Positions 11,460 to 22,386 of a stretch of DNA of 64,000 nt are shown here, piece after piece. Below the pieces are notes generated by a model. That model was given only the letters and a program-made list of their open reading frames with translations. It did no database searches and was not told the DNA's origin. This stretch comes from Triticum aestivum (Eukaryota > Streptophyta > Magnoliopsida > Poales > Poaceae). Both the position numbers and the translations under genes were made by a program. Positions within the stretch are counted from its first letter, which is position 1. The number at the start of each line of letters is the position of its first letter. Where the stretch lies: NCBI RefSeq assembly GCF_018294505.1, contig NC_057813.1:317381077-317445076 (forward strand). Reading direction: 5' to 3'.

Positions 11460-12270
11460 GCCCATTCAGGTGAAAAGGCCGGTCTGTTTGACCTAGTCAA
11501 AAGGTAGCGGGCCGGCCCATGAAAAGCCTCTTAACGGCCTGTTTGCATATAGCCCATTTACAACCCGCTAACTCATGGGCCGTTATGGCCTATCCGAATT
11601 AGGCCTAGTAGGGTCATCTGGGCCGTCCAATATGATTCCATCCCGTTATAACGTCGGGCCCATGTTAGGCCCATGACGTCTTTCGTCCCATACGAGGCCC
11701 TTTGTAACTCTAGGCCCATTAGATGCCCGTGGTGAAACTTGGCCATTATGAACAGTCTATCGCTTTATACCCATCAATGGCCCATTATTCCGTTAGGCCG
11801 TTTCTAGCCTGTGTTAACTTTCGGCCTTCTAAGGGCCCATTTACTTTTAGGCTCATTTCCAGCATTCGGTTACTTATGGTCCTTTACTGGCATGTTCCGC
11901 TTGTGGGCCAAATTCAGCCCGTGGTTACAGTCGGCCTGTTAATGGCTCGTTAACCCATTAGGTTGTTTTCATAGCGTCATCAAATACAGCCCATTAATTA
12001 TCTGTGATGTCTGTCGATAGAATAAAGCCGGTTATACATTTCAGCCTATTAACAGCCCATTATGGTCGGGCCATAAACAGACGATTTCCACCGTAGCCTG
12101 TTTACGACCCATTTTGCGGACCGTTATTGGTCAATGAATAGAATGGCCCATGTTTGGCCAATCGATCATATGGCACGTAGAAGGCCCATGGATCCAACGG
12201 CCCGTAGAAGGACCATGGATCCTACGGCCCGTAGAAGGCCCATAGATCCTACGGCCCGTATATTATTGCC
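11460..12270. repeat. CACTA subterminal GGCCCAT/GGCCCGT repeats
   Basis: About 800 bp with very frequent GGCCCAT, GGCCCGT, CGGCC and AGGCC words in both orientations. At 12172-12260 these become a regular 27-bp tandem unit (gtagaaggcccatggatcct...cggccc), with gtag at 12177, 12204 and 12231 and a partial fourth copy at 12258. Subterminal arrays like this bind the element's own TNPA-type protein in characterised CACTA transposons. That role is inferred here. Confidence 0.75.
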
Positions 12271-12585
12271 CATGGTTATTGTGGCCTAGTTGTAAAAATA
12301 GGTTATTGTGGCCATTAGAAAAATGCGGAAAAATAACTGCAGTGACTACAAGCAAACAACTAGACAATAAGGAAATAAATAAGCAAGCAACTAACGCTAG
12401 GCTATTACGGCTATTACACATATTACAACCACTGGGAATCAAAGTTTGCCAGTAGTGCAAATATAGGGAACAAAGCAGCATATTACATATACTGGCCATC
12501 TAAATTGGCCACCAGTGCAAATAAACGTAGGAGAAAAACAAGTCCATAACTAAAACAACTTCAGAAGAGCTCAAGAAACGTTATC

Positions 12586-14289
12586 CTAGGTATCCACCAT
12601 GCAGGAAATAAGCTTAGCAAGCTTATTAGCTTTCTCCTGTTTGGCGCTAAAATCCTCCAACGCTTGTTGTTGCACCAAAAAGTATGCATCTGAATTCTCT
12701 AGGGACTTTTGCAGTCCTTCGGCTTCTTGTCGTAGCACAACTAATCGATGTCTTTCAGCTTGTAGTTGAGACTCAAGAAACCAAACTAATTCAGACAGTG
12801 AGTTCGAATAGCATGTGCCAGCGGTAGTGGCTAGTAACTCGAACACTACGACTTTGGGGTAGTCTCACTGTCTTCAAGATAGTTTTCCTTAGCTATTTTA
12901 TCAGCTTTGTTGGAGACCAACAAGGATGACTCACTATCCTGAACCTTATCTGCATTACTTCCTTTACCATTGCTTAATAAGGTACTCTTCCCTAATATTA
13001 TGTCAGCATTCTAAAAGAAGAAACAAGCAGGCACATAACAAATTTAGCACGTAGTATATGAAACTCATTTTGGTGAACCAGTTCAGTAGTAAGGTGGACA
13101 TGATTAAACTACCAAGTCTTTTATTTCCAGTTAGTACATAATAAAGGCATCAAACAAACATATATCTATGTCCTATGGTCATTGCATTGTCTTGCCAAAT
13201 CAAAGTAGAGACATGGTTCAAACATATCGGTTCAAGACAAAGCGGCATTGAAAGAATACAAAGCATGGACTACATGGCATAACAAGATTACAGATGTGTA
13301 CCACGGGTCTACATGTAGAACAACAATATTGGCGCAGTTGTGATGCTAGTAATGTGCATGATATGAGAAGTCAATTGTATAGACAATTGAAATTGAAATC
13401 AACAGAGCTATTTAGAAGAGCAAACATGTTAAAGAAACATGCTTAAACATACATGTTGTGCCATCGGAGTTTCAGTTGGATCCTTCAATTTAAAAATAAG
13501 TTCGTATGAGTAAATAGAGTGATACAAGAGCAAAGCAGTATGCACGATAGCAATGGAATCTTAAATGAGAATGGTTGTTCTTCAGGTTTAAGCACTTGTT
13601 CTACACGAATAGAGTATAGTAAGACTTAGGCATATAGCACTTAAAAAATAAAAATGAGCTCATAGACCTTACCACATTCTTGGTTCCGAACCAGTACAGA
13701 ACAAGGCGTTCCCAACCATCGTCCCGTAAATGTGTCTCAAGAGAACGTAAGGGAATTTAATGAGTTTCTTTGCCAGTGAAGTATGTTTTCTTCAGGTAAT
13801 TCCAATACTACCACCAAGCATTCTTGAAGATAGCAGAGATATTAGCACAGGTTACCTCATCCTGAGTTTCCAAATCGGTCCTTCTCTGTAGAGAAAAATG
13901 GGAACATTCCTTTATTATAACTGACATGGAGGTAGAATGTATCAGACAAAGCAAAGTAATTTCCATGAAAACATTACTTACACATAACTCCTGGACGAAC
14001 ACTTGCAACTGGCATTTTCCTTCATCTTCAGTATAATATTTCCACGATGGGAAGATACGCACATAGGGTTTAACAACATCAAATCCGATAGATGCTAAAC
14101 TACGAATGGCTGGTTGTGCTTCGTTCACAAGAATAGGTGTACTAACTGGTGGAGTTGGGGTTCACCGTGGTAGTACTGGCGCTTTAGGCACTGGAGATTC
14201 CTTACTAACTACTCTTTTTTGGGAGCTCTGTGGTGGAGATGGTGATGTGTCAACTGGAACTGGGTTACTGTCTGCTGGGGTTGAGGTTA
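12586..14289 (-). pseudogene. CACTA ORF, 3' exons (Transposase_24-like plus coiled coil)
   Basis: Exons can be traced on the minus strand. The first, continued from 28811, is 14289-13982 and is proline/serine-rich (TSPSPPQSSQKRVV), ending in VRIFPSWKYYTEDE...VQEL. A 96-bp intron follows (GTAAGTAATG donor at 13981, CTACAG acceptor at 13886). Exon 13885-13673 contains FKNAWW.YWNYLKKTYF and GWERLVLYWFGTKN, resembling the Transposase_24 (Ptta/En_Spm) pattern, with donor GTAAGG at 13672. A last exon at 13010-12586 contains DYPKVVVFELLATTAG and then a coiled coil around ESQLQAERHRLVVLRQEAEG, with the stop at 12586. Damage: a TAG and a TAA in the middle exon, and a frame problem near 12850-12880. 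These are broken remains of the element's second protein. The family call is from pattern only. Confidence 0.6.
14285..14289. repeat. Gypsy target-site duplication, left (ggtta)
   Basis: Five bases next to the LTR at 14290. The matching bases after the other LTR at 28806-28810 are ggtaa (4 of 5 identical). Across the join the CACTA minus frame stays open, which confirms the insertion point. Confidence 0.8.
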
Positions 14290-15300
14290 TGATGTAGGGT
14301 AGAACCCTAGAGGCCGATCTTTCACGTTTGGAGGTGAATCCTACCAAGAACACGAAGAACATGAGAGGGGGAACGAGGGGAAACACGAGAAAACACTCAA
14401 CCAACAAGAATATAGTCACACATGCGCTAGATCATCGAGATACAAAGTGATACAAGATCCGAATCCAACAAAGGACGATACATAGGGTAATCGGTTCTTC
14501 TCCGAGAGGAGGTCTTGAAAAGGGTCTTCTCCGAAAGGAGGTCTTGAATCTAACGAGGATCTTCTCTGAAGAGGTGTCGGTCCCTCACAATGGAGTAGAT
14601 CTGGGTGGATGAGCAAGGCTCTATCTCAAAATATGAGCTATCACAATGCTAACCCTAGAAGAGAGGTGGAGGAGTCATATATATATGCTAAGGGGTCGAA
14701 GGGGTACCTGGGCCTCAGCCCAACACGCGCACGCAGGTGGGATCCGGAGGATCCGGGTGGGGAGCTGGATGATCCAGGCTCTGTTCGGATGATCCGGGTG
14801 ATGGCCCGGATGAGTTGATGATGCAGGTGGTGGCGGTGTTGGCTTGGATGTCCGGATGAGGGTGGTGTCTGGATGATCCGGGTGCTTGATCGGATGATCC
14901 GGCTTCGGGGTCCATCTTTGGGAGTCGTGGGGCAAGTTATCTGGATCGTCCGGATGGGGGTCTCGATCATCCGGGCTTTGTCCGGATCGTCCGGGCCCTC
15001 GTCCGGATTGTCCGGCCAGCCTGGGACTTGGCGGTTTTCCTCTCCATCTTCATGCATGTCTTCCGCTTCCGATTCTCCTTGCTTCCTAGCTTCTCCATGG
15101 CTAACTCCATGGTATCTGAGTATGCAAAGCGTCTCCATTTGAGGTAGTAGCCATGTCTCGTGTGATTCGAAGGGAGTTGTGAGAGGAGCGCTGTCACCTC
15201 GGTTTTGAGAGCTCTTGCACGTGCTCTAGTCATTGGTCCAAGTGGTGTTGTAGGAGATGTAGATGTGTCCATGGGGATGATCCTGGGATGCTCCGCATCA
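14290..15300 (-). repeat. 3' LTR of the Gypsy element
   Basis: 1011 bp, TGATG...CATCA. On the minus strand it encodes the last part of pol (PMTRARARALKTEV) just inside its start, has a TATATATA box near 14681-14690, and carries a tract of near-palindromic CCGGATGATCCGG units at about 14740-15010. Confidence 0.93.
14740..15010. repeat. CCGGATGATCCGG-type short tandem repeats in the 3' LTR
   Basis: Imperfect units of about 15-25 bp built on ggatgatccgg, a near-palindrome, recur along about 270 bp. The same family of units is in the 5' LTR (28220-28500) and in the leader at 27420-27480. Confidence 0.85.
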
Positions 15301-15323
15301 TCTCCCCCCCCCTCCCCCGGGAA
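15301..15323 (-). other. Polypurine tract, Gypsy element
   Basis: On the minus strand a G-rich run (CCCGGGGGAGGGGGGGGGAGA-like) immediately precedes the LTR, the place where plus-strand DNA synthesis is primed. The pol frame crosses it, and a length change in the G run explains the frame switch between the segment ending RSDLSRGRGGEMM and the LTR-encoded tail. Confidence 0.8.
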
Positions 15324-16494
15324 AGATCCGACCTCGGATCGAAATCTTCATCACCATGGTATGGCGAGAGGTCTTTGGCGTTGAAGATGTCGCTCACGTC
15401 ATACTTGTCGCTCGGGATGTCGATCTTGTAAGCGTTGTTGTTGTAGCGTGCTAGCACCTTGAAGGGTCCATCGGCTCATGGTAGAAGTTTGGACTTGCGT
15501 TCTTTGGGGAAGCAGTCCTTGCAAAGGTGTAGCCACACGAGATATCCAATGTTGAATATCATGGGTTGCTTGTTGATGTTGAGCTTGGTCGCGAGTCACT
15601 GTACTTGGCGCTTGATGGTGTGCCTTGTATCTTCATGCATCTTCTTGAGGTAGCTTGCTCGTGCACTCGCGTCCATGTTGGTGCGCTCTTGTAGTGGGTA
15701 GAATGTCCAATGGGGACAACGGGTTGAAGCCGTAGACGACCTTGAAAGGGGACTTACCAGGTGTCGAATGTCTTGCACGGTTGTAGGCGTACTCGGCGAT
15801 GGGCAGGCACTCCTCCCTCTCCTTGATATTCCTCTTGATTAACACGCGAAGTAGAGTGGAAAGTGTATAGTTCGTCACCTCCATTTGGCCGTCGGTTTGG
15901 GGATGGTATGCCAAAGAGAACAAGAGCTTGATTCCGAGCTTGGCGCATAGCGTTTTCCACAAGTAACTCAAGAACTTGACGTCTGGTCCGAGACGATTGT
16001 CTTGGGCACTCCATGTAGGCGCAAGATTTCCCTACAAAAGATATTGGCAATATGTGAAGCATCGTCTATCTTGTTGCATGGGATAAAATGAGCCATTTTA
16101 GAGAAATGGTCCACAACAACAAACACGGGATCCTTTCCATTTTGAGTCCTAGGCAAACCAAGTACAAAATCCATGCTAATGTCTTCCCAAGGTTGATAAG
16201 GAATAGGAAGAGGCATGTAAAGACCATGGATTGAGCTTTAGACTTAGCTTTGCAACATGTAGAGCATCGGTTGGTGAAGCGTGAGACGTCGCGTAACATC
16301 TTGGGCCAAAAGTAGTTCTTGGAAAGCATTGCAAAAGTCTTGTCGCGTCCAAAGTGTCCCATGAGTCCACCTCCATGAGCCTCTTGCAAAAGTAACAAAC
16401 AAAGAGAAGACTCAGGAATGCATAGTTTGTTAGCTCTCATAAGATAACCATCTTTTATATAGTATCTTTCCCAAGAAGTATGCGTCACACACTT
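15301..16494 (-). pseudogene. Gypsy pol, integrase and C-terminal part
   Basis: Minus-strand continuation of the RT/RNase H segment at 22387, split off by the LINE. The zinc-binding region is visible (HGGGLMGHFGRDKT, then [13 protein letters not shown]), then the core with [20 protein letters not shown] and [17 protein letters not shown]. The [12 protein letters not shown] segment and a C-terminal KIDIPSDKYDVSDIFNAKDL follow. At least three frame changes (near 16210, 15970 and 15630) and lost residues mean no intact integrase is made. The tail runs through the purine tract into the LTR. I see no chromodomain. Confidence 0.85.
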
Positions 16495-16511
16495 AGCATA
16501 AGGAGTAGCAA
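16495..16511. repeat. LINE target-site duplication, left copy (17 bp)
   Basis: agcataaggagtagcaa, identical to 22370-22386. Joining the two restores the Gypsy pol reading frame through ...TPYAKCVTHTSW. Confidence 0.95.
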
Positions 16512-18186
16512 TTATGGTTAAAGCTCGAGTGACAGAGCTCATTGATTTACCTAAGAGTATCAGGTGGTCTGAGGGAGAGAGATTTGAAGAAGAATCATGG
16601 ACCAGTTCTGTTGAAGTCCTTCTAGAGGGGATGCTGGGTGGTGGGCCAGCAGATGAGGACCCTATTCCACCTGATGGTGTGGACCCACACCCAGTACCTC
16701 GGCATGCAAATGACTTCCCAGGTATTCAACCTCTGCAAGTGCATAATATTCATATTTAGAATGAGGGCTGGGGTGCCTGGGAGGAACCTGCAGAGCAAGA
16801 TGATCATGAGCAGCATTGGGCTTTTCCTCAGCCAGATCCAGTGGCACCACAGCAACAGAAAGTTGAGCTCCCAGTTCAGCAGGATGATGGACACCCTAAT
16901 AGCAGCATTACCACAACTATATCACTGTCTGATGGCCTACTGTCTCTTACTCATTCTGCAAGTGAAGAGGTCAATCAGGCCATGCAAATTCAGCCAATGG
17001 CCATGGGATTTCTCAATATTGCTATGGCTTACCATGCTGAGGATGGAGAGGAAGATCAGCAGGTGGATAACAATTTGCATCTTAATGATGAGGAGCAGAA
17101 CATTTCTGAAGGACTTGAAGTTGGCACTGTTGTTGTTAGCCATGCTTCTGAGGTGGCACCCACCCTCATGGAGGAGGGGGAATCATCTGTTGTGAATCAG
17201 CATAACCAGATGCAACAGATTCAGTCAAATGAGGGGGCTATTCATGCACCAATTGAGCAATCCTCTGCCCCAATTATTAACACTGTTGCTGAAGGAACAC
17301 ACACCTCATTCTCACAGCCATTGTCTGCTTCAGATAAAGGAAAAGAAGATGTGCCAATCCCTCCTCCAATTTCAGCAACAAAGGTAATTCTAGGATCAAA
17401 TTAACCTCAGCATCATCACCTATGTTTGATTTACACCCAATTGCTGAGAAACATGCTCTGGATATTATTGATGGTTCTCACTTAATTTCTGAAGAAGGTC
17501 TAGACCTCTGGATTCAAAACTTTGCTCCAGCAACTCAAGGAGAGAAAAACACTTTCAAGATTGAAATACTTGTAAGTTGGTTCAACTTCATAATCCATTT
17601 GTTGCTGACACCAAATAAATTTGGTTGGACTATGCATCTCCTTAAATCTGATTTATGGAAATTGCTTACTGCCAACTGTGACAATGAAGAGACTATCCTC
17701 TTCCATATTCCTGATGGCTACATAACTTCACAGGCTCCCACATGTAAGGAGATCATGCAGGGCATGGGCAAAGAAAATGAAGGGATAAGCCCAGCTGCAC
17801 ACTCTTCAAGTGGAGCTGGTAGCCCTCTGCAGCAGGTGTCTCCCAACAAAATCATCTTGCTGCCCCCTGGAGAAGCCACATCTAAGAAAAGAAGAGAGAA
17901 AGAGCCTCTAGTTGAAACTGAGGTAAGAAGAAGTGACATAATTAAGAAAGATAACAATGGATATAGGAGGAAAACATGTGATACTAAATCTTGCTTACCA
18001 TGCAATGCCATTCCTCTAGTTATTGAAAATAAAGTGGTTAAGAACCTAACCAAATCTTTCTTTAAGGTGGCTGAAGATGAACTCCAAGAGAAGTTATCCA
18101 AGAGGCCCAAGAAGAAGGGGCAAGAGGAGGTGGCCAAGGTGCCCAAGGCCACTGGATCTGGAGCTCAACCAAACTTTGCACAATGA
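16512..18186 (+). pseudogene. LINE ORF1 (nucleic-acid-binding protein), truncated and frameshifted
   Basis: The frame is open from the very first bases of the insertion (VKARVTELIDLPKSIRWSEG), so the N-terminal part, which in plant LINEs carries the zinc knuckle, is missing. The ATG at 16514 is probably fortuitous. Following parts are an acidic, proline-rich linker, a TAG near 16757, a Q/E-rich middle to 17402, a frame change near 17400, then a segment to the stop at 18186. This last segment has GSHLISEEGLDLWIQNFAP, a basic stretch (SKKRREKEPLVETEVRRSD) and a C/K motif (KTCDTKSCLPCN). This arrangement matches ORF1 of grass L1 elements. No intact product is possible. Confidence 0.8.
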
Positions 18187-18560
18187 TAGGATGGTTAGTA
18201 GTTATAGGCCATGTTGCTGCATAATGTTGTGTTATTATCTCCAAACTGTCTGTGTTATCTGTGTTGGGATTAGCAGCTTTTGTAATTTGGTGTACCATGG
18301 CCCTGAGAGGGACCTTTTGCTTGAAACTGAGCTGTGCCACTTCAGTAATTCTCCTGGGACTTACTTATCTGAGAGAATTGCTACGATATACTTCCTGGTT
18401 AAGTTGAAATGGTTGCAAATGTCCTCTCAATTTTGGTTGTTGCATACTCAAGTTCACTGCACTTTTGCTATACAATTATGCTTGCAGAAACCGTGCATCA
18501 TTCAGGAGGTTATCAAGGGATGGACCTTGATAAAGTAGTATAAATTCATAAAGTTTAACC
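18187..18560 (+). other. LINE inter-ORF spacer
   Basis: 374 bp between the ORF1 stop and the ORF2 ATG. No further feature was seen. Confidence 0.7.
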
Positions 18561-21500
18561 ATGAATAACACCAGATCCTGGAACATTCTTAATTGGAATA
18601 TAAGAGGTATTAGTGCACAGGACAAATGGCTGGCTATTAGGCAAAAAGTGGAGGAAAGTGATGCTGGAGTTATATGTATCCAAGAAACAAAGAGAAATTG
18701 TTTTGATCTAGCCTACATTCACAACTTTTGCCCTCAAAGATTCAATAAATTTGAATTCCTGCCTTCTATTGGGCCTCTGGTGGCATTCTGACTGCCTGGA
18801 ACGGTTCTGTGTTCACAGGAGAATTACTTTTTCAGAACAAATTCTCTCTTTCCATACAATTCACCTGTAATATTTTTGCAAACAAATGGATTCTCTCAAA
18901 CATATATGGGCCTTACAGACATGAGGAAAATATTGAATTTATTTACTAGTTTAGCAATATTCAAATGCCAAATGAAGTGGACTGGATAGTCATGGGTGAT
19001 TTTAATTTCATCAGATCACCAGAGAATAGAAATAAACCAGGAGGAGATGTCAATGAGATGATGCTATTTAATGAGGCTATCAGTAATCTGGGATTGATTG
19101 AATTACCTTTGAAAGGAAGGCAGTACAGCTGGAGCAATATGCAGGACTCTCCTCTCCTTGAAAAGTTAGATTGGTTCTTCACCTCTACAGCTTGGATGAC
19201 CAGTTACCCTAACTCCATGGCCCTTCCTTTGGCAAAACCTATTTCTGATCACCTTCCATGCATGGTCAAAATTTGCACAAATATTCCAAAGTCCAAGGTA
19301 TTCAGATTTGAGAACTTTTGGTTAAAACACGGCTCTTTAAAACAAGTGGTACAGCCAGCTTGGAATATTCCAGTGGGCTTTACTGATCAGGCAAAAAAGA
19401 TTAATGCTAAATTAAAAAATCTGAGAAGAGCATTAAAGTTGTGGGCTAAAAGCCTATCTTGCATGAAAAACAAATTGAGGATCTCAATGCTTGTATCTTT
19501 TTTTGGGACTTGGTTGAGTAATTTAGGAACCTTTCTTTGTTTGAGGCCAACTACAGAATTATTCTCAAGGAGTGCTTGTTGACTATACTTAATAATCAGA
19601 AGATTTATTGGAAGCAGAGAGGTAAAATTAAAGGTGTTAAGTTTTGGGATGAAAACACCAAGTTCTTCCACACAAAAGCTTCCATTAATCATAGGCATAG
19701 TAAAATTGCAATGTTGTTGAATAAGGACCAAGTGGAAGTTACAGACCATGAAGGAAAAGCTGCAATTTTATGGGAAGCATTCAGAGACAGACTGGGGCAG
19801 TCTAATGGACACATAATGCACTTTGATCTCCATGATCTTTATGAGCACACAGTTGATCCTCAAGTTTTCATTCAATTAGAGGAAAAGTTCACCCAGGAGG
19901 AGATTGAAGAGGTGGTTAAAAATCTACCAACTGATAAATCACCAGGTCGTGATGGTTTCAACAATGAATTCATTAAAGCTTCCTGGGATATCATCAAGGA
20001 GGATGTTATTGATCTAATCATGGCTTTCCATGCTGGTACTGTGAACCTTGAGAGTATAAATACTTCCTTTATTACTTTGATTCCAAAAAAAGAAGTTCCT
20101 CTCACATCAAATGATTTCAGGTCCATTTATTTGCTAAATGGGGTGCTTAAGATTATCACAAAGCTATTGGCAAACAGACTGCAAAAAATAATTCTGAAAT
20201 TGGTTCACATCAACCAATATGGTTTTCTCAAGGACAGAGTGATTCAAGACTGCCTAGGATGGGCATACGAATACATACACCAGTGCCATAAATCAAAGGA
20301 GGAAATGTTGGTAATTAAGCTGGATTTTGAAAAAGCTTTTGATACAATTGAACATCAAGCCATCATTGAGATTTTCAAAGCAAAAGGGTTTGGGGATAAA
20401 TGGATATCATGGATGCAGATGCTCTTTTCTACTGCCTCTTCTGTTGTCATGTTAAATGGAGTGCCTAGGAAGAAATTCTACATAAAGAGAGGAGAGAGAC
20501 AGGGAGATCCTTACCCTCCCTTAATCTTTGTCCTTGCTGCTGACTTGCTTCAAACTATTTTGAACAGGGCTATGAGATTAAATCTTATTACATCTCCACT
20601 ACAGGTTACCTCTTGCCCTGATTTCCCAATTGTTCAGTGTGCTCATGATACTTTGGTCGTCATGCAAGCAAATGCCAGACACTTGATTTGTCTCAAAACT
20701 CTTTTAAATACATTTTCCTCAGCAACTCGTCTCAAGGTCAACTATTCAAAATCTATAATGGTACCTCTGAACATTGAGGAAGTTAGAGTGGACATCTTCA
20801 CTAACACACTGCATTGTGCTAGGGGGCAATTCCCATTTACATATCTGTGGCTACCTTTGGTTATTTATAAACCAACTGTGGAGCGGTGTCTTCCCCTAGT
20901 TAACATAATTGCTAAGAGATTTGCAGGCCTTTCTATCTTCATGACACAAGCTGGGAAAATTTTGTTAGTCAAATAAGTGCTTTCTTCCTTATCTGTCTTC
21001 TTCATGAGTTGTTTGGACATTCCAAAAACAATTAAGAAGCAGATAATTAAATATTTAAGACACTGCCTCTGGAGGAGCTCTGACATGGAGGATAGAAGAC
21101 CAGCTTTGGTGGCCTGGCACACAGTATGCAGACCAAAAAACCAGGAAGGATTGGGCATATTGGATATATGCACTCACAACAAAACCTTGCTGATGAAGAA
21201 CCTGCACAAATTCTTCAACAAACATGATATACCTTGGGTTCAATTAATTTGGGAAACTTATTATTCGGATGGGCAACTTCCAGGAGATAACATGATTGGC
21301 TCTTTCTGGTGGAAATCAAACATGGCTCTTATGGATCAATACAAAGCAATAGCAAGATGTAATGTGGGAGATGGTAGGACGGCTTTATTCTAGGATGACC
21401 TGTGGCACACATCCATTTTCAAACACACATACCACCACCTGCACTCCTTTGTTAGAAACCCACAAGTAACTGTCCAAACAGTAATCAACACTGAATACCT

Positions 21501-22170
21501 ACAGGACTTGTTTCATTTACCACTCACAACTGAAGCCTATGAGGAATTCTTGCAAGTGGAAGATATATGCATCCACACAAGGCAATCTGAGCATATAAAT
21601 TCTCTGAACACCTGGATTTACATTTGGGGAAATGAATTACATTCATCAATCAAGGCCTACAAAGTGCTGATTGGAAACAAGCAAGTTCCCCGACACTTCA
21701 ATTGGATTTGGAGTTGCTCCTGTCAGCCAAAACATAAGGTGTTCTTTTGGAAGCTACTTCATGATAGAGTAAATACAAGGAATCTACTCAGGAGAAAAAC
21801 TTTGCTAGAAGCTTATAATTGTGCTGTCAGAGACTGTCAACAGAAAGAAACTCTACATCACTTATTTTGGGGCTGTTCTTTTGCACAGCAATGCTGGGAC
21901 TACATCTGTCCTAACAGAACTCCAAATTTATCTGTTCTAGAAGCTTTTTAGGATCTTAAATATAAGCTGCATTTTCCATTCTTTATGGAGATCATCATTC
22001 TTGGATCATGGGCCATTTGGATAACAAGAAATAACAAGATATTTGAGAATATTACACCAACTTTCCAGGGATGGAAGTTCATATATCTGGAGGAGCTCAA
22101 GCTACTGAAATATAGAATGAAACAAAAACATGACAGAAAGTTCTCTGCCTGGTTGGATACTTTGTTGTAA
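18561..22170 (+). pseudogene. LINE ORF2: AP endonuclease, reverse transcriptase, zf-RVT
   Basis: Starts MNNTRSWNILNWNIRG, the endonuclease N-terminus; QETK follows. Frame breaks at 18789 and near 19570 separate the segments. The endonuclease continues with WIVMGDFNFIRSPENRNKPG and ends with the SDHLPC motif. The RT (19537-20976) has [18 protein letters not shown] and [13 protein letters not shown]. It carries CAHD where the catalytic YADD is expected, so it is inactive, and also RQGDPYPP in place of the usual GDPLSP. After a TAA at 20974, the segment with FMSCLDIPKTIKKQI is open to a TAG near 21393. A zinc-finger RVT region follows (21508-21951, with HKVFFWKLLHDRVNTRNLL and CxxC/HHLFWGC), with WAIWITRNN at the end. 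The stop is at 22168-22170. Confidence 0.92.
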
Positions 22171-22369
22171 TATCCTTTCTTTTATTTTCTTTTCTTTTTT
22201 CTATTGTAGTATTTTTTCTAGTTTCTCTTAATGTCTTCTTCTTCTTTTCTTTCTTCTTTTTTCTTCTTCTTTCTATTCTAGGGCTTACCTCAAGCCCTTA
22301 AGGCTACTTACTTTATTAACTAATAAAAGTTGCAGTGGGGTGTTTACCCTACTGTTTATAGTCAAAAAA
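22171..22369 (+). other. LINE 3' UTR and short A tail
   Basis: T-rich and CTTCTT-rich stretch, then aataaaagttg (a possible polyadenylation signal at about 22322), ending in a short A run at the right target duplication. Confidence 0.75.
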
Positions 22370-22386
22370 AGCATAAGGAGTAGCAA
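22370..22386. repeat. LINE target-site duplication, right copy (17 bp)
   Basis: agcataaggagtagcaa, identical to 16495-16511. Confidence 0.95.

Larger units (their letters stand above)
11019..14289 (-). mobile_element. CACTA-like transposon, left terminal part
   Basis: It begins at 11019 with CACTGCAAAAAAATACACTT, preceded by the candidate 3-bp duplication tag (11016-11018). Within 200 bp the words CACTTCCGTGATGAT and ATCATCACGGAAGTG form inverted copies. From about 11460 to 12270 there are dozens of GGCCCAT, GGCCCGT and AGGCC words, typical of CACTA subterminal repeats. Further in lie minus-strand exons with a Transposase_24-like segment and a C-terminal coiled coil. The matching inverted terminus was not found, so the class call rests on the left end and the protein. 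The element continues at 28811 and 43808 after removal of the inserted Gypsy and LARD. Confidence 0.65.
16512..22369 (+). mobile_element. LINE (L1-type non-LTR retrotransposon), 5'-truncated, nested in Gypsy pol
   Basis: 5.86 kb flanked by a perfect 17-bp duplication. It contains ORF1, then ORF2 with endonuclease, RT and a C-terminal zinc-finger region, and a 3' UTR ending in TATAGTCAAAAAA just before the right duplication. The tail is only a short A run. The 5' end starts inside ORF1, so the insertion was truncated at the 5' end, the usual outcome of target-primed reverse transcription. It is on the strand opposite to its Gypsy host. Confidence 0.95.
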
